Below, one piece after another: positions 8,843-18,294 of a DNA stretch of 64,000 bases (positions are counted from its first letter, which is position 1; each line of letters opens with the position of its first letter). The notes under the pieces are model-generated. The model made no database searches. It was not told the origin of the DNA and saw nothing but the letters and a program-made list of their open reading frames with translations. The position numbers and the translations under genes are program-made. Source of the DNA: Vagococcus fluvialis bH819 (GTDB taxonomy: Bacteria > Bacillota > Bacilli > Lactobacillales > Vagococcaceae); assembly GCF_900163795.1 (NCBI RefSeq), contig NZ_FWFD01000008.1:248001-312000 (forward strand). Reading direction: 5' to 3'.

Positions 8843-9476
8843 ATTTTTTATCATATAAACTTAGATACAGGTTACCATTGTTGTATTCACCTAGATAAAC
8901 ATTAGAAAGCTCAGTTTTTTGTTTTTCTAACTCTTTACTAAGCCATTCTCTGTCTTTATCAAAAGTTTCCAACATATCATCATCAACAAATCCATTGGTT
9001 ATAATAGGAAATCTTACTAGTTCTTCACCATATAAAATAATCGTTAGCTGTCCATTTTGTTCCTGAATAGCCCTTTTAACTTGTCGTGTATCATAAACAT
9101 TTGATGCTCGTAATTTAAACATTAAATCACTGGCTGATATTCCTTTTTTAGCACAACTTTCAACAATCACTTCCCCATTCTTGATTAAAGTCACTGGTTG
9201 ACCATCAATTAACCGTTTAACGAGACTAACATTTTCTTTTAGATATTTAAAAAGTGTCACCAAAAAAGTCCACATAATTAACACCAAGAAAAATTGTAGA
9301 ATAGAGACTTGACTGTTGTAAATCATCCCCCCTATAATTCCCCCTAGCACAAAATTTTGAAGTTGGTCCAGCGAAGAAGTAGGTGCTAGATTGCTTTTCC
9401 CTAGTAAGTTCATTTGAAATATCAGCGAGATTAAGCCAATCGCCAATTTTATACCTATTTCTAAATATTCTTTCAT
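8841..9476 (-). CDS. DUF421 (YetF-like) membrane protein
   Basis: A 211-residue protein with about three membrane helices in the first 80 residues and a soluble C-terminal part (LIDGQPVTLIKNGEV, then ISASDLMFKLRASNVYD) that marks the DUF421/YetF family. Biochemical role unknown. GAGGAG eight bases upstream favours ATG 9476; a GTG at 9482 overlaps the stop of the gene before it. It is translationally coupled to the DUF3290 gene, a pairing seen in lactic acid bacteria. Confidence 0.85.
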   Translation of the reverse strand: MKEYLEIGIKLAIGLISLIFQMNLLGKSNLAPTSSLDQLQNFVLGGIIGGMIYNSQVSILQFFLVLIMWTFLVTLFKYLKENVSLVKRLIDGQPVTLIKNGEVIVESCAKKGISASDLMFKLRASNVYDTRQVKRAIQEQNGQLTIILYGEELVRFPIITNGFVDDDMLETFDKDREWLSKELEKQKTELSNVYLGEYNNGNLYLSLYDKK

Positions 9477-9481
9477 TCCCA

Positions 9482-9931
9482 CTACTCCTCTATCAGCTTA
9501 ACTTGGTTAGCATTCATTAAATAAGTTTCTTCTAATTTAAATGAAGATAAATCCGCATTCATATTAATTTGGTAATACGTATCATTTAATTTTATCAACA
9601 TCTCATCTTTGACATATTTTGAATTAACAGAGATTTCACTCGCTTTTTTATTTTGATTTTCACTAATATTTTCAATAAAATTCAACATCTGAGCAGAATT
9701 GCTTTGGTTCGTTTTTCCTACTTCATATTCATTTATTTGAATACCGGCTGTAAAAGTAATAGCTAAAGAAACTAAGATAATTAAATCTCTGTACTTCATT
9801 TTATCTTTACTGCGAAATTCTTTCAAAATAACCCAGAGTAGTAATCCCAATAAACTAATGAATACGACATACTTCACTATATGACTTTGTGATGATTGGT
9901 TCATAAAATATTGATAGGAATAAAATTCCAT
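9482..9931 (-). CDS. DUF3290 family membrane protein
   Basis: A 149-residue protein with two membrane helices (about 20-40 and 52-70) and a soluble domain (SVNSKYVKDEMLIKLNDTYY, then ETYLMNANQVKLIEE). This matches the DUF3290 family, commonly encoded next to DUF421. The start is the ATG at 9931 with AGAGG ten bases upstream; a GTG at 9952 lies upstream of that box. First gene of a two-gene operon; function unknown. Confidence 0.82.
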   Translation of the reverse strand: MEFYSYQYFMNQSSQSHIVKYVVFISLLGLLLWVILKEFRSKDKMKYRDLIILVSLAITFTAGIQINEYEVGKTNQSNSAQMLNFIENISENQNKKASEISVNSKYVKDEMLIKLNDTYYQINMNADLSSFKLEETYLMNANQVKLIEE

Positions 9932-10055
9932 AATAAAAGACCTCTTTTTCACTCATTTTTTTATACCCTTATTATAACATCCTTTAAAATATAACTGCAA
10001 AATCCCGACAATTTCATGGTAAAATGTAAATACTTTATTAGTAGGAGGTTTTGCC

Positions 10056-10949
10056 ATGAAACACTCTAGAAAAAAAATGCGCCAATCTATTTATCAATAC
10101 AGTTTCTTTTTTACTATTATTTATTTTTTATTAATATACTTTCAAAAAAGATTACTCTCTGGGCTCTTTCAAACTCAACTATCTTTTTCTGTTCCAGATA
10201 CAATTGCTATATTAACAAGCTCCAATGCTGTCGAAGAATTAACAACTCGGGGAACTAACGGTGCGATTGTTGTGGGGGTCTTTTTTGTCATCGAAGCCCT
10301 TGTTTTCATTAGTGCTATTACTTATTTCTTATTCAAATTATGGAAAGTTCATTCAACAAAATATTGGAAAAAATATGATTATGTTCTTGTTACTGGTTTA
10401 ATTATATTACTCTTAGGTAGTTTTTATTACGCTTTTGTAGTCGTTAATACTTCCCTTGAAACCTTTTCAACAGTTCAAGATGCCTTAAATCATCTCGGAC
10501 CTAAACAAATAGGACAACTAACAGATAAATGGAAAAATTTTATTTATCATTATGAATTTTCATTAGGTTATTTACCCCGTGATATTTCAGTTGTTATTGA
10601 GCAAGTTAAAGTTATTATTGCTAGCATCAAAGAAATCCAGCAACTACCTGAAGTAATTAATCAATGGTTAACACATTTGAACCTATTAAAACTTCATTAC
10701 TTTATCGTTATTTGCCTTGGCTCATTAGCAGTAATTTCTGCTCAGATAATTGAGGCTCGTCATATTTGGAAAAAATCCTTTAAATTCAGGTTAAAAAAAA
10801 GAAGTGATAAACAAGAAACGACAAAAGAAGTGAACAGCATCCAAAATGATCAACAACTGTTAATCCATCAACTCATCATTCAACAAGAAGAATTAGAAAA
10901 AATAAATAAACAAAAATCAAAAAGTAAAAATTATCATCGAAAACGTTGA
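10056..10949 (+). CDS. multi-pass membrane protein, unknown function
   Basis: A 297-residue protein with about four membrane helices (residues ~15-32, 72-94, 110-132, 215-235), a hydrophilic stretch between helices 3 and 4, and a charged tail (~245-297) rich in Gln/Glu/Lys that is probably a cytoplasmic coiled coil. AGGAGG precedes the ATG; a TGGTAAAAT extended -10 lies at 10017-10025. It is monocistronic and ends in a 12-bp GAGGCTGAC hairpin. I do not recognise the family. Confidence 0.75.
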   Translation: MKHSRKKMRQSIYQYSFFFTIIYFLLIYFQKRLLSGLFQTQLSFSVPDTIAILTSSNAVEELTTRGTNGAIVVGVFFVIEALVFISAITYFLFKLWKVHSTKYWKKYDYVLVTGLIILLLGSFYYAFVVVNTSLETFSTVQDALNHLGPKQIGQLTDKWKNFIYHYEFSLGYLPRDISVVIEQVKVIIASIKEIQQLPEVINQWLTHLNLLKLHYFIVICLGSLAVISAQIIEARHIWKKSFKFRLKKRSDKQETTKEVNSIQNDQQLLIHQLIIQQEELEKINKQKSKSKNYHRKR

Positions 10950-10983
10950 AATAAGTGAATTCTAGTTTATTCGAAAAAGCAAG

Positions 10984-11013
10984 AAAGAGGCTGACTCAAA
11001 TGTCAGCCTCTTT
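10984..11013 (+). terminator. GAGGCTGAC-type intrinsic terminator
   Basis: Perfect 12-bp stem AAAGAGGCTGAC / GTCAGCCTCTTT with a six-base loop, 35 bases after the stop codon of the preceding membrane-protein gene. Confidence 0.85.
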
Positions 11014-11152
11014 GGTGTTTATACACTATTCCTTAATTGCTAGGGGATAAACGTTTTCTCCCACGACAACTTTACATAAAGCGATCAATCAAAAAGAGGG
11101 GTTATTCACTTTTGTCTCCAGTTGCTCAGAACAAAACGACTTTTGACCATCC
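10984..11152 (+). repeat. interspersed composite element, full-length copy
   Basis: The terminator hairpin is followed by a tail shared with copies at 15051-15150 and (inverted) 37863-38016: an AT-rich stretch, then AGGGGATAAA, CTCCCACGA(C/T)AACTTT, CTCCAGTTGCTC and ACGACTTTTGACCA. It fills the 224-base gap up to nrnA; no gene is seen in it. Confidence 0.75.
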
Positions 11153-11173
11153 TACTTTCCTACTTTTTAATTT

Positions 11174-12127
11174 CTAAAATCCATTCTCACTTTTTACTGC
11201 TGCTTGTATTTCTTCATAGATTACTTTTACTTCATCCAAATTTTGAGCGTTAGCCCCACTCGCTAAAGGATGTCCACCACCGTCATGACGTTTGGCTATC
11301 GTATTAATAATAGGTCCTTTAGAACGTAGTCTGACACGGTATGTTCCTTCAGGTTGTGCGACAAAAATTCCCCAAGCTTGAATATCTTTAATTCTTCCTG
11401 GAACAGAAATAATAGCTGGCGTTTCAGAGTCCACTACATCAAATTTATCAAGGATTTCTTGCGTTAATAAAACCATTGCGGCTCCATTTTCGTCCACTTG
11501 AATATTCTCTGTCACATAACCTGATAAACGAGCAATCTTAACTGATATTTCATCGATTTGTCGATTTAATTTTGAGGCGTCAAAAGGATATTCTCTTAAC
11601 TTACTGGCTACTAAAAGAGTATGACTTGTTGTCGCTGGATACATAAATCTACCCGTGTCTCCTACAATCCCCGCATAAAGAAGTCTTGCTGCTTCATCCG
11701 TCATTTTAAGCTCATCTTGATGATAAGAAAAGAAATCATAAATCATCTCACTCGTGCTACTTGCCTCGGTACTAATCCAAGATAAATCACCATAAGGCTC
11801 ATCATTGGGATGGTGATCAATTTTAATCAGATAATCACCTAATTTATACTGTTCACCACTAATTCTTGGGGCATTAGCTGTATCTGTTGAAATAACTAAT
11901 GCACCTTGATACATCTCATCACTTACATCATCCATCGTAATTAAATAGCTCAAATCATTTACCGGACCACCTACCACATAAATTTCTTTTTCAGGAAAAG
12001 AGGCTCTTAAAATTTCAGCTAAACCACCTTGAGAACCAAGTGCATCTGGATCTGGACTTTGATGGCGATGAATCATTATCTTTTCGTACGCTTTAATTTT
12101 GTCTATAATTTTTTTTGTTATCTCCAT
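11174..12127 (-). CDS. nrnA: bifunctional oligoribonuclease / PAP phosphatase NrnA
   Basis: A 317-residue DHH-family phosphoesterase. The metal-binding motifs are HRHQSPDPDALGS (residues ~21-33), STDTA, and DHHPND (about 106); the DHHA1 substrate domain ends in GGGHPLASGA. NrnA degrades nano-RNAs and dephosphorylates 3'-phosphoadenosine 5'-phosphate. Length is normal for the family. AGGGAG sets the ATG. It lies 12 bases behind the ytoI-like gene, a neighbourhood also known in Bacillus. Confidence 0.92.
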   Translation of the reverse strand: MEITKKIIDKIKAYEKIMIHRHQSPDPDALGSQGGLAEILRASFPEKEIYVVGGPVNDLSYLITMDDVSDEMYQGALVISTDTANAPRISGEQYKLGDYLIKIDHHPNDEPYGDLSWISTEASSTSEMIYDFFSYHQDELKMTDEAARLLYAGIVGDTGRFMYPATTSHTLLVASKLREYPFDASKLNRQIDEISVKIARLSGYVTENIQVDENGAAMVLLTQEILDKFDVVDSETPAIISVPGRIKDIQAWGIFVAQPEGTYRVRLRSKGPIINTIAKRHDGGGHPLASGANAQNLDEVKVIYEEIQAAVKSENGF

Positions 12128-12139
12128 GTAAATCTCCCT

Positions 12140-13465
12140 TTATGTTTGCTCCATTAACTGACAGACAATCATCGCTTTAGCAACAATCACATTATCAATA
12201 TACACCTCTACATCCATTTTAGCAGAGCGTCTGCCGACTTCAATCATTCGAGGTTTGACTTCAATTTCACTATCAATTTGAATTAATTTAAAATAATAAA
12301 GACTTATCTGCTCAATCACTGAATTGTGATGATACTTAATCATCATCGTTCTTTGAGCCGCAGTTGAAATAATCTGATTTAAAACGCCAAAAGATAAAGT
12401 TCCCATATTATTTACCATTTGTGGCGTTACTACAAATGAAAACTCTGGTGTATCTGTACCATCTCTATTAGTTTTTTCAATCACTTCATCTGTTATTTGA
12501 TCTGATAACGTATTTGAAACTTGTGGCTGGCGCTGGGCTAGTTGCATCGCCTTCATCACATCTCGTCTGGAGACAATACCGATAAGGGTTAAATCATCGG
12601 CAACAACAGGGATTATTTCTAATCCATCCCAAATCATTTGGTGACCAATACTAGCCACACTCATATGATTTTTAGCCCGACGAGGATCTTTTGTCATAAT
12701 TTTTTCAATCGGTTGTGTCGGCTGCTTATTCACCACATCTTTTGATGTTATAATCCCCACTAATCGATTGGATTTATTTACAACTGGAAAACGTGTAAAA
12801 CCACTACTCTCAGAAAGTTCATGATAATCTTGAATGGTATCTTTAACATTCAAATAGTTCGTTCTCTCAAATGGGGTTTGAATATCTTCGACTGTCATAA
12901 TATCTTTTTTAATCATCTGATCGCTAATCGCTCGATTAATCATTGTTGCTACTGTAAATGTATCGTATGTTGTTCTAATGATTGGCATTTCCATCTCATC
13001 TGCTAAAGATAAAATATCTGCTGATACATCAAAACCACCTGTTAAAAGAACTGCTGATCTATTTTCTAACGCCAAACGCTGAACATTTTCTCTGTCACCA
13101 ACAATCATCAATGAACCTGACGTTATGTAACGTAACATGTTCTTTTCTGTCATGGCACCAATAATAAACTTCTTCAATATTTTATCTAACCCTCTATGAC
13201 CAGCTAAAATATCTCCTTCGATTATTTTTGATACTTCTCCAAAAGATAATTTCTCGATATTTTCTTTTATTTTTCTTTCAATTCTTATTGTGCCAACTCT
13301 TTGAATGGTTGAGACTAAACCGACTGTTTCTGCTTCCTTAATCGCTCGATAAGCCGTTCCTTCGCTAACAGATAAATCTTTAGCTATTCCACGTACAGAA
13401 ATCTTTTCTCCCACTGGTAAAGTCTCTATGTATTCAAGAATTTGATCATGTTTTGTTACACTCAT
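12140..13465 (-). CDS. ytoI: YtoI-like regulator: HTH, DRTGG, CBS pair, hot-dog domain
   Basis: A 441-residue protein made of an N-terminal winged helix (GEKISVRGIAKDLSVSEGTA), a DRTGG domain (~70-190), two CBS domains (FPVVNKSNRLVGIITSKDVV and IIPVVADDLTLIGIVSRRDV) and a C-terminal thioesterase-like hot-dog region (TPQMVNNMGTLSFGVLNQII). This order is that of Bacillus YtoI. CBS and DRTGG domains often bind nucleotides; coupling to NrnA suggests a role tied to nucleotide turnover, but that is inference. ATG 13465 with AGGTGA is preferred over GTG 13474. Confidence 0.85.
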   Translation of the reverse strand: MSVTKHDQILEYIETLPVGEKISVRGIAKDLSVSEGTAYRAIKEAETVGLVSTIQRVGTIRIERKIKENIEKLSFGEVSKIIEGDILAGHRGLDKILKKFIIGAMTEKNMLRYITSGSLMIVGDRENVQRLALENRSAVLLTGGFDVSADILSLADEMEMPIIRTTYDTFTVATMINRAISDQMIKKDIMTVEDIQTPFERTNYLNVKDTIQDYHELSESSGFTRFPVVNKSNRLVGIITSKDVVNKQPTQPIEKIMTKDPRRAKNHMSVASIGHQMIWDGLEIIPVVADDLTLIGIVSRRDVMKAMQLAQRQPQVSNTLSDQITDEVIEKTNRDGTDTPEFSFVVTPQMVNNMGTLSFGVLNQIISTAAQRTMMIKYHHNSVIEQISLYYFKLIQIDSEIEVKPRMIEVGRRSAKMDVEVYIDNVIVAKAMIVCQLMEQT

Positions 13466-13612
13466 GTTGTTCACCTAATTCTTTCATATTTGCGTTGTTA
13501 TAGTTAATCAGAATCATCTGTATCAATTATTTTATCTATTACTCTCACCCATTTTATCACGATTATTCACAAAAATGAATTTTAATCACTGCAACAGTTT
13601 TTTATTGAATTA

Positions 13613-15025
13613 TTACTTTCTAGCTTGGTAAAATCTCCAGCCAGTTATAACTGTTGCAAACAAACAGATACCAAAAGATAAGATATAGGTGATATGCATA
13701 CCATAAACAAAAACATCTGGTCTACCTTCGACATAACCAACTACTTTTTCACCAACCTCTGAACTCATCGATTGATAAAGAATGGTTGTGGATAAAGAAA
13801 TACCAATAACCATTCCCAAATTTCTAGCTAAAGAATTTAAACTTCCAGCAATACCATACTCTGACTTTTCTACACTAGACATTATGATTGTATTATTAGG
13901 TGCTTGGAACATAGCGTTTCCTGCTCCAACAAGCGCCATTATGATAACAAATAAAAAGACAGGAGAATTTTCACCTAAAACTAAGTAACCAATTTGGCCT
14001 AATGTTAGAAGAACTAAGCCAATTAAAGTAATCATATGGGGGCCCTTTTTATCTGTTAGGTAACCACTAAGTGGCGCCCCAACAATCATAACTAAAGGAA
14101 ATACCATCATTAAAAAACCTGCTGTTTTTGCCTCTAAACCTAGCACATTTTGTAAATAGAAAGGATTGATCACATTAGCAAAAAAGTTGGTCACAAAGAT
14201 TAATAAGGCAGTAAATAAGCTGACTGAAAACATTTTATTACTAAACAATTTTAATTGAACTAATGGTTTTTCTTGCTTTAATTCGTAACGGTAAAATAGC
14301 CACAATGTAACTAAGGAAACCCCAATCATGCCTAAAATTAACGGCTGAGTAAATCCTTTTTCTTGACCTAGAAAAATGCCTCCAAAAAACAGCAAAATAA
14401 AAAAAGCGAATAAAATAAAGCCAACAAAATCAATACTTTCATTACTTTTCTGCTCTTGTTTTGGTAAAAAATACCAACCAAACATTAATGTAATAATACC
14501 AACTGGAACATTAATCCAAAAAATATATGACCAATCAAAATGAGATAAAATTACCCCACCAACACCAGGACCTGCAATCGCTCCTAGTGACACAAAAGAG
14601 CCAATTAAACCTAATGCTCGGCCTCTTTCACTTGCTGGGAATATCTCAGTAATAATACCAGTTCCTGTAGCCATCGTCATACTAGCTCCAATTGCTTGAA
14701 CCACCCTAGAAATTAAAAGTAAATTTAAATTTCCTGGAATACCACATAAAAATGAACCGACAACAAAAACAATTGTTCCTATTTTAAAAATTTTTATCTT
14801 ACCAATACTATCTCCGATTTTTCCAAAGAATAATAAGAACACACAAATTGCCATTAGATAGACAGAGACTACCCATTCTGATTGATTCATCGGAACACCG
14901 ATATCTTCAGAAATAGTTGGCAAAGCAATATTAACAATGCTTCCATCTAAAGTTGACATAAACGTAAATAATCCAATAGCAGCTAAACTAAACCACCGAT
15001 ATTTCAGTGTTTTTTCTTGATTCAT
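13613..15025 (-). CDS. MFS drug:H+ antiporter, DHA2 (14-TM) family
   Basis: A 470-residue membrane protein with about 14 hydrophobic helices and the DHA2 marker in helix 1 (STLDGSIVNIALPTI), followed by the loop motif FGKIGDSIGKIKIF and the helix 5 motif GPGVGGVIL typical of antiporters. Such proteins expel drugs or other amphiphiles using the proton gradient. The substrate cannot be read from sequence. GGGGAG eight bases upstream selects ATG 15025. Monocistronic. Confidence 0.88.
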   Translation of the reverse strand: MNQEKTLKYRWFSLAAIGLFTFMSTLDGSIVNIALPTISEDIGVPMNQSEWVVSVYLMAICVFLLFFGKIGDSIGKIKIFKIGTIVFVVGSFLCGIPGNLNLLLISRVVQAIGASMTMATGTGIITEIFPASERGRALGLIGSFVSLGAIAGPGVGGVILSHFDWSYIFWINVPVGIITLMFGWYFLPKQEQKSNESIDFVGFILFAFFILLFFGGIFLGQEKGFTQPLILGMIGVSLVTLWLFYRYELKQEKPLVQLKLFSNKMFSVSLFTALLIFVTNFFANVINPFYLQNVLGLEAKTAGFLMMVFPLVMIVGAPLSGYLTDKKGPHMITLIGLVLLTLGQIGYLVLGENSPVFLFVIIMALVGAGNAMFQAPNNTIIMSSVEKSEYGIAGSLNSLARNLGMVIGISLSTTILYQSMSSEVGEKVVGYVEGRPDVFVYGMHITYILSFGICLFATVITGWRFYQARK

Positions 15026-15050
15026 AAAACATTCTCCCCTTACAAATTTA

Positions 15051-15150
15051 AGAGGCTGACCCAAATGTCAGCCTCATTTTTATTTATATGAATAATTTTT
15101 AATAGTTAGGGGATAAAAAGTCTGCTCTCACGATAACTTTTGACCACCCT
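15051..15150 (+). repeat. interspersed composite element, internally shortened copy
   Basis: Begins with hairpin GAGGCTGAC / GTCAGCCTC (15052-15075) and a T run, then TTTATATGAATAATTTTTAA, AGGGGATAAAAAG, CTCTCACGATAACTTT and TTGACCACCCTC. Compared with the 10984-11152 copy it lacks ~70 bases of the middle, including the CTCCAG hairpin. It fills the gap between the RNase J2 and MFS genes. The U-tract is on the plus strand although both neighbours are on the minus strand, so here it looks like an inserted element more than a dedicated terminator. Confidence 0.7.
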
Positions 15151-15163
15151 CTCTGTCATAAAT

Positions 15164-16837
15164 TTATTTTCTTTTTTGGCTTGATTCCATAATTACTGGT
15201 AAGATAACTGGTCTTCTTTTAGTTTGTTCATATAAATGTCGACTCAATTGATCTCTTATTTCCTGTTTTAAAACGCCCCAGTCAAAGTCTTGTTTCTCTA
15301 AATTCTCCAAGACAACAGCCTCAACAATACTTTCGCTTTCTTTCATCAAATCAGTACTTGCTTTAATATAAACGAAACCACGTGACGTAATTCTAGGTTT
15401 GGAAATAATTTTTTTTGCCCGGCGGTTTATCGTAACAACTGCAATAAAAATACCATCCTCTGAAAGTATTTTTCGATCTCTTAATACGATATTTCCAACA
15501 TCACCTACACCTAACCCATCAATCAAAACATTATCTGCATCTGTTGATCCAGTCATTCGTAATCGTCCTTTTTCAAACTCAAGAACATCTCCTCGACCCG
15601 TAATAAAGATATCTTGATAAGACATCCCTAATTCATGAGCAAGTCCAGCATGAGCTGCTAATAAACGATATTCACCCTGAACAGGCATAAAGTATTTAGG
15701 CTTCATTAAATTAATCATTAATTTAAGATCATTTTGATTACCATGACCTGAAACATATAAATTATCTGAAATAGATTTAACAACCCCACCTGCACGGTAG
15801 ATCATATCTTCTGTTTTAGCGACTGTTGTTTCCACAGAAATGGCTGGCGTTGTTGTTATATAAACTAAATCACCTTCTTCGATTTTAATACTACGATGAC
15901 GTTTACTTGCCATCTTTTGTAGGGAATGAAGTGGCTCACCCATTCTACCGGTTTCTAAAATCAAAATTTCTTCTGGATTTTTATTTTTCATCTCTTTTTC
16001 AGTGATGATCAAATCTTCTTTAGGTAATTGGATCTTACCTAAACGAATCGCAGTTTTAACAATTTGTTCAGCATCTTTGCCTGTTAAAATAACTTGACGA
16101 TTTGATTGATAGGCAGCATTCAGAACTTGTTGTACACGTTTAATATTACTTGCTACGCTAGCAACAATAATTCTTCCTTCCCAATAACGAATCGTGTCAT
16201 AGACTTCTTCTTCAGTTTGATTTTCAGAAGCAATTAATTGGGCGCTTTCAGCATTAGATGAATCACTTAATAATGCAAAAACACCTTCTTTACCAATTTC
16301 TGCCAATCTTGAAAAATCAGTTTTGTAATCGTCTGTTGCGCTCTGATCGAACTTAAAATCACCTGTATAAACAATATTGCCTTCTTTTGTTTTAATCGTG
16401 ATTCCGATTGAATCAGGGATAGTGTGTGTTGTACTAAAGAAACTAATCACGGCATGACCAAAGTCAATCTCCGTAAACTCATCTACCACATGAAAATCTT
16501 GAAAATCTTTTGTATTTGGATAATTTTTCACGTTTATTTTAGCTAATTCTGTTGTTAACTCTGTTCCAAAAACAGGAACTGGAATATTTTCTAATAAGTA
16601 CGGTAGCGCTCCAATAGCATCTGCGTGTCCATGGCTTAAGAACACTCCCGCAATTTTTTCTTTATTTTCTAGTAAATATGAAAAATCTGGTATAACCATA
16701 TCAATGCCTAATTGTTCATTTTCAGGGTACTTAAGTCCACAATCTAAGACAAAAATCTCATTTTCTACTTCTACAACATAAATACTTTTTCCGTTTTCTC
16801 TTACGCCACCAAGAGGGATTATTTTAATTTGACTCAC
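15164..16837 (-). CDS. rnjB: ribonuclease J2, degenerate metallo-beta-lactamase motif
   Basis: A 557-residue metallo-beta-lactamase/beta-CASP RNase: beta-lactamase core, beta-CASP insertion, then a C-terminal domain. The usual HxHxDH metal motif reads SHGHADA (residues ~73-79), so the last His is missing; later ligands remain (STTHTIPDS, YTGDFKFD, VSGHGNQNDL). This defect fits lactic acid bacterial RNase J2, which has weak or no catalytic activity and works with RNase J1 in mRNA turnover and 5' processing. GTG start with GAGGTG. Monocistronic. Confidence 0.9.
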   Translation of the reverse strand: MSQIKIIPLGGVRENGKSIYVVEVENEIFVLDCGLKYPENEQLGIDMVIPDFSYLLENKEKIAGVFLSHGHADAIGALPYLLENIPVPVFGTELTTELAKINVKNYPNTKDFQDFHVVDEFTEIDFGHAVISFFSTTHTIPDSIGITIKTKEGNIVYTGDFKFDQSATDDYKTDFSRLAEIGKEGVFALLSDSSNAESAQLIASENQTEEEVYDTIRYWEGRIIVASVASNIKRVQQVLNAAYQSNRQVILTGKDAEQIVKTAIRLGKIQLPKEDLIITEKEMKNKNPEEILILETGRMGEPLHSLQKMASKRHRSIKIEEGDLVYITTTPAISVETTVAKTEDMIYRAGGVVKSISDNLYVSGHGNQNDLKLMINLMKPKYFMPVQGEYRLLAAHAGLAHELGMSYQDIFITGRGDVLEFEKGRLRMTGSTDADNVLIDGLGVGDVGNIVLRDRKILSEDGIFIAVVTINRRAKKIISKPRITSRGFVYIKASTDLMKESESIVEAVVLENLEKQDFDWGVLKQEIRDQLSRHLYEQTKRRPVILPVIMESSQKRK

Positions 16838-16940
16838 TCTTTTTTCACCTCATCAAGTTTTGATTAATTTTATTTAATCAAACGCTCTTTCTTTATTATA
16901 TTATTAAGAGATACTACTACGAGTACATCTCTATTTTTTG

Positions 16941-17993
16941 TTAGTTTGTTACTTTAACTAAAGACATTTCATGCAATTTTTCTGCGATTTGAACAGAGTT
17001 CCATGCAGCCCCTTTTAATAAATTATCCGATACAACCCACATATGAAATCCTCTTGTAATGTCCAGATCACGACGAATACGACCTACAAAAACTTCTTTT
17101 TCTCCCTCAGCATTTAATGCTTGTGGATAAATTTGTTCGCTAGGATCATCTTCTAAAATGAGCCCCTCAGATTGACTCAAGACTTCTTTCAGATTACTTG
17201 TCGTAATATTATCTGTCTTAATTTCAAGATAGATAGATTCTGAATGCCCTGTCATAACAGGAATTCGAACACATGTTGCTGATACTTTCAAAGAATCATC
17301 TGCCATGATTTTTTTTGTTTCATTGATCATTTTCCATTCTTCGTTAGTGTAATCATCTTCAGCAAAAACATCAATTTGAGGCAACGCATTAAAGGCTAAT
17401 GGATAATGTTTTTTATCTCCCAAACAAGGCAATACGTTGGCTTCAATGTTTATTTCGCCCGCTAGCATTTGACTTGTTTGAGTCTTTAATTCATTAATAG
17501 CAGACATCCCTGCACCACTCACTGCTTGATACGTTGAAACAATGACACGGTCTAATCCATATTTTTTTCTAATTGGCTCTAATGCAACCATCATTTGAAT
17601 AGTCGAGCAATTTGGATTAGCAATAATCCCTTGATGTTTTTTCAAAGCTTCTGGGTTCACCTCTGGAACGATCAACGGAATATCTTTATCCATTCTAAAA
17701 GCACTTGTATTATCAATAACGACACAGCCACGTCTGACCGCTTCCTTAGCAAATTTTTTAGAAATAGACCCACCCGCGCTAAACAAAGCAATATCCATTC
17801 CTTCAAAAGAATCATTGACTAATTCCTCTATCATATAAACTTGTTCGTTAAAGATTATTTCTTTTCCAGCCGAACGCTTTGATGCTAAAAATTTTATACT
17901 TGCGATTGGTAAGCTACTTGATTCAAGCATTTCTTTCATTTTAGTTCCAACTGCACCTGTTGCTCCAACAATCGCCACATTATACTCACCCAC
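16941..17993 (-). CDS. asd: aspartate-semialdehyde dehydrogenase
   Basis: A 350-residue enzyme that reduces aspartyl phosphate to aspartate semialdehyde for lysine/diaminopimelate, threonine and methionine synthesis. It has the NADP-binding start [15 protein letters not shown], the active-site cysteine in [10 protein letters not shown] (about residue 128) and the C-terminal [23 protein letters not shown] seven bases upstream selects GTG 17993; the in-frame ATG farther up lies before that box. It stands alone, not in a dap cluster. Confidence 0.93.
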   Translation of the reverse strand: MGEYNVAIVGATGAVGTKMKEMLESSSLPIASIKFLASKRSAGKEIIFNEQVYMIEELVNDSFEGMDIALFSAGGSISKKFAKEAVRRGCVVIDNTSAFRMDKDIPLIVPEVNPEALKKHQGIIANPNCSTIQMMVALEPIRKKYGLDRVIVSTYQAVSGAGMSAINELKTQTSQMLAGEINIEANVLPCLGDKKHYPLAFNALPQIDVFAEDDYTNEEWKMINETKKIMADDSLKVSATCVRIPVMTGHSESIYLEIKTDNITTSNLKEVLSQSEGLILEDDPSEQIYPQALNAEGEKEVFVGRIRRDLDITRGFHMWVVSDNLLKGAAWNSVQIAEKLHEMSLVKVTN

Positions 17994-18245
17994 AAAAAAG
18001 CCTCCTTCATTTTTATACATTTTTCCCGATTTTACTTATCCTCTATTTTAGCATAAAATCCAGAAAATTTCTTTAATGAATAGTTTGTTTTGTATTTTAA
18101 AACCATACTTTAGAATATGAATGGGAATAAGGTGGTAAAAAAATTGTTTTGCTACAAAGATACCTTCACCAAAACCGAGGAATCAAAAGAAAATATTGTT
18201 CGCTTTCATTTTCACTTTATTAGATTAAAATGAGTTTTAACAGTA

Positions 18246-18278
18246 AAAAAAGGCTGATTTCATATGAAGTCAGCCTCT
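18246..18278 (-). terminator. GAGGCTGAC-type terminator of the ABC exporter
   Basis: On the minus strand: AGGCTGACTTCATATGAAATCAGCCT followed by seven Ts, split here as AGGCTGAC / ATCAGCCT arms around the inner palindrome TTCATATGAA. It lies 17 bases after the stop of the gene at 18295-20010. The rest of the 18021-18245 gap holds nothing I can call. Confidence 0.85.
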
Positions 18279-18294
18279 TCTCTATCTCTAAAAA

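Noticed and set aside
18144..18233. Possible 29-residue plus-strand gene (TTG start after AAGGTGG)
   Set aside because: The ribosome-binding site is good, but the product is very short, the start is TTG and no convincing promoter is seen; could equally be a gene remnant or chance.
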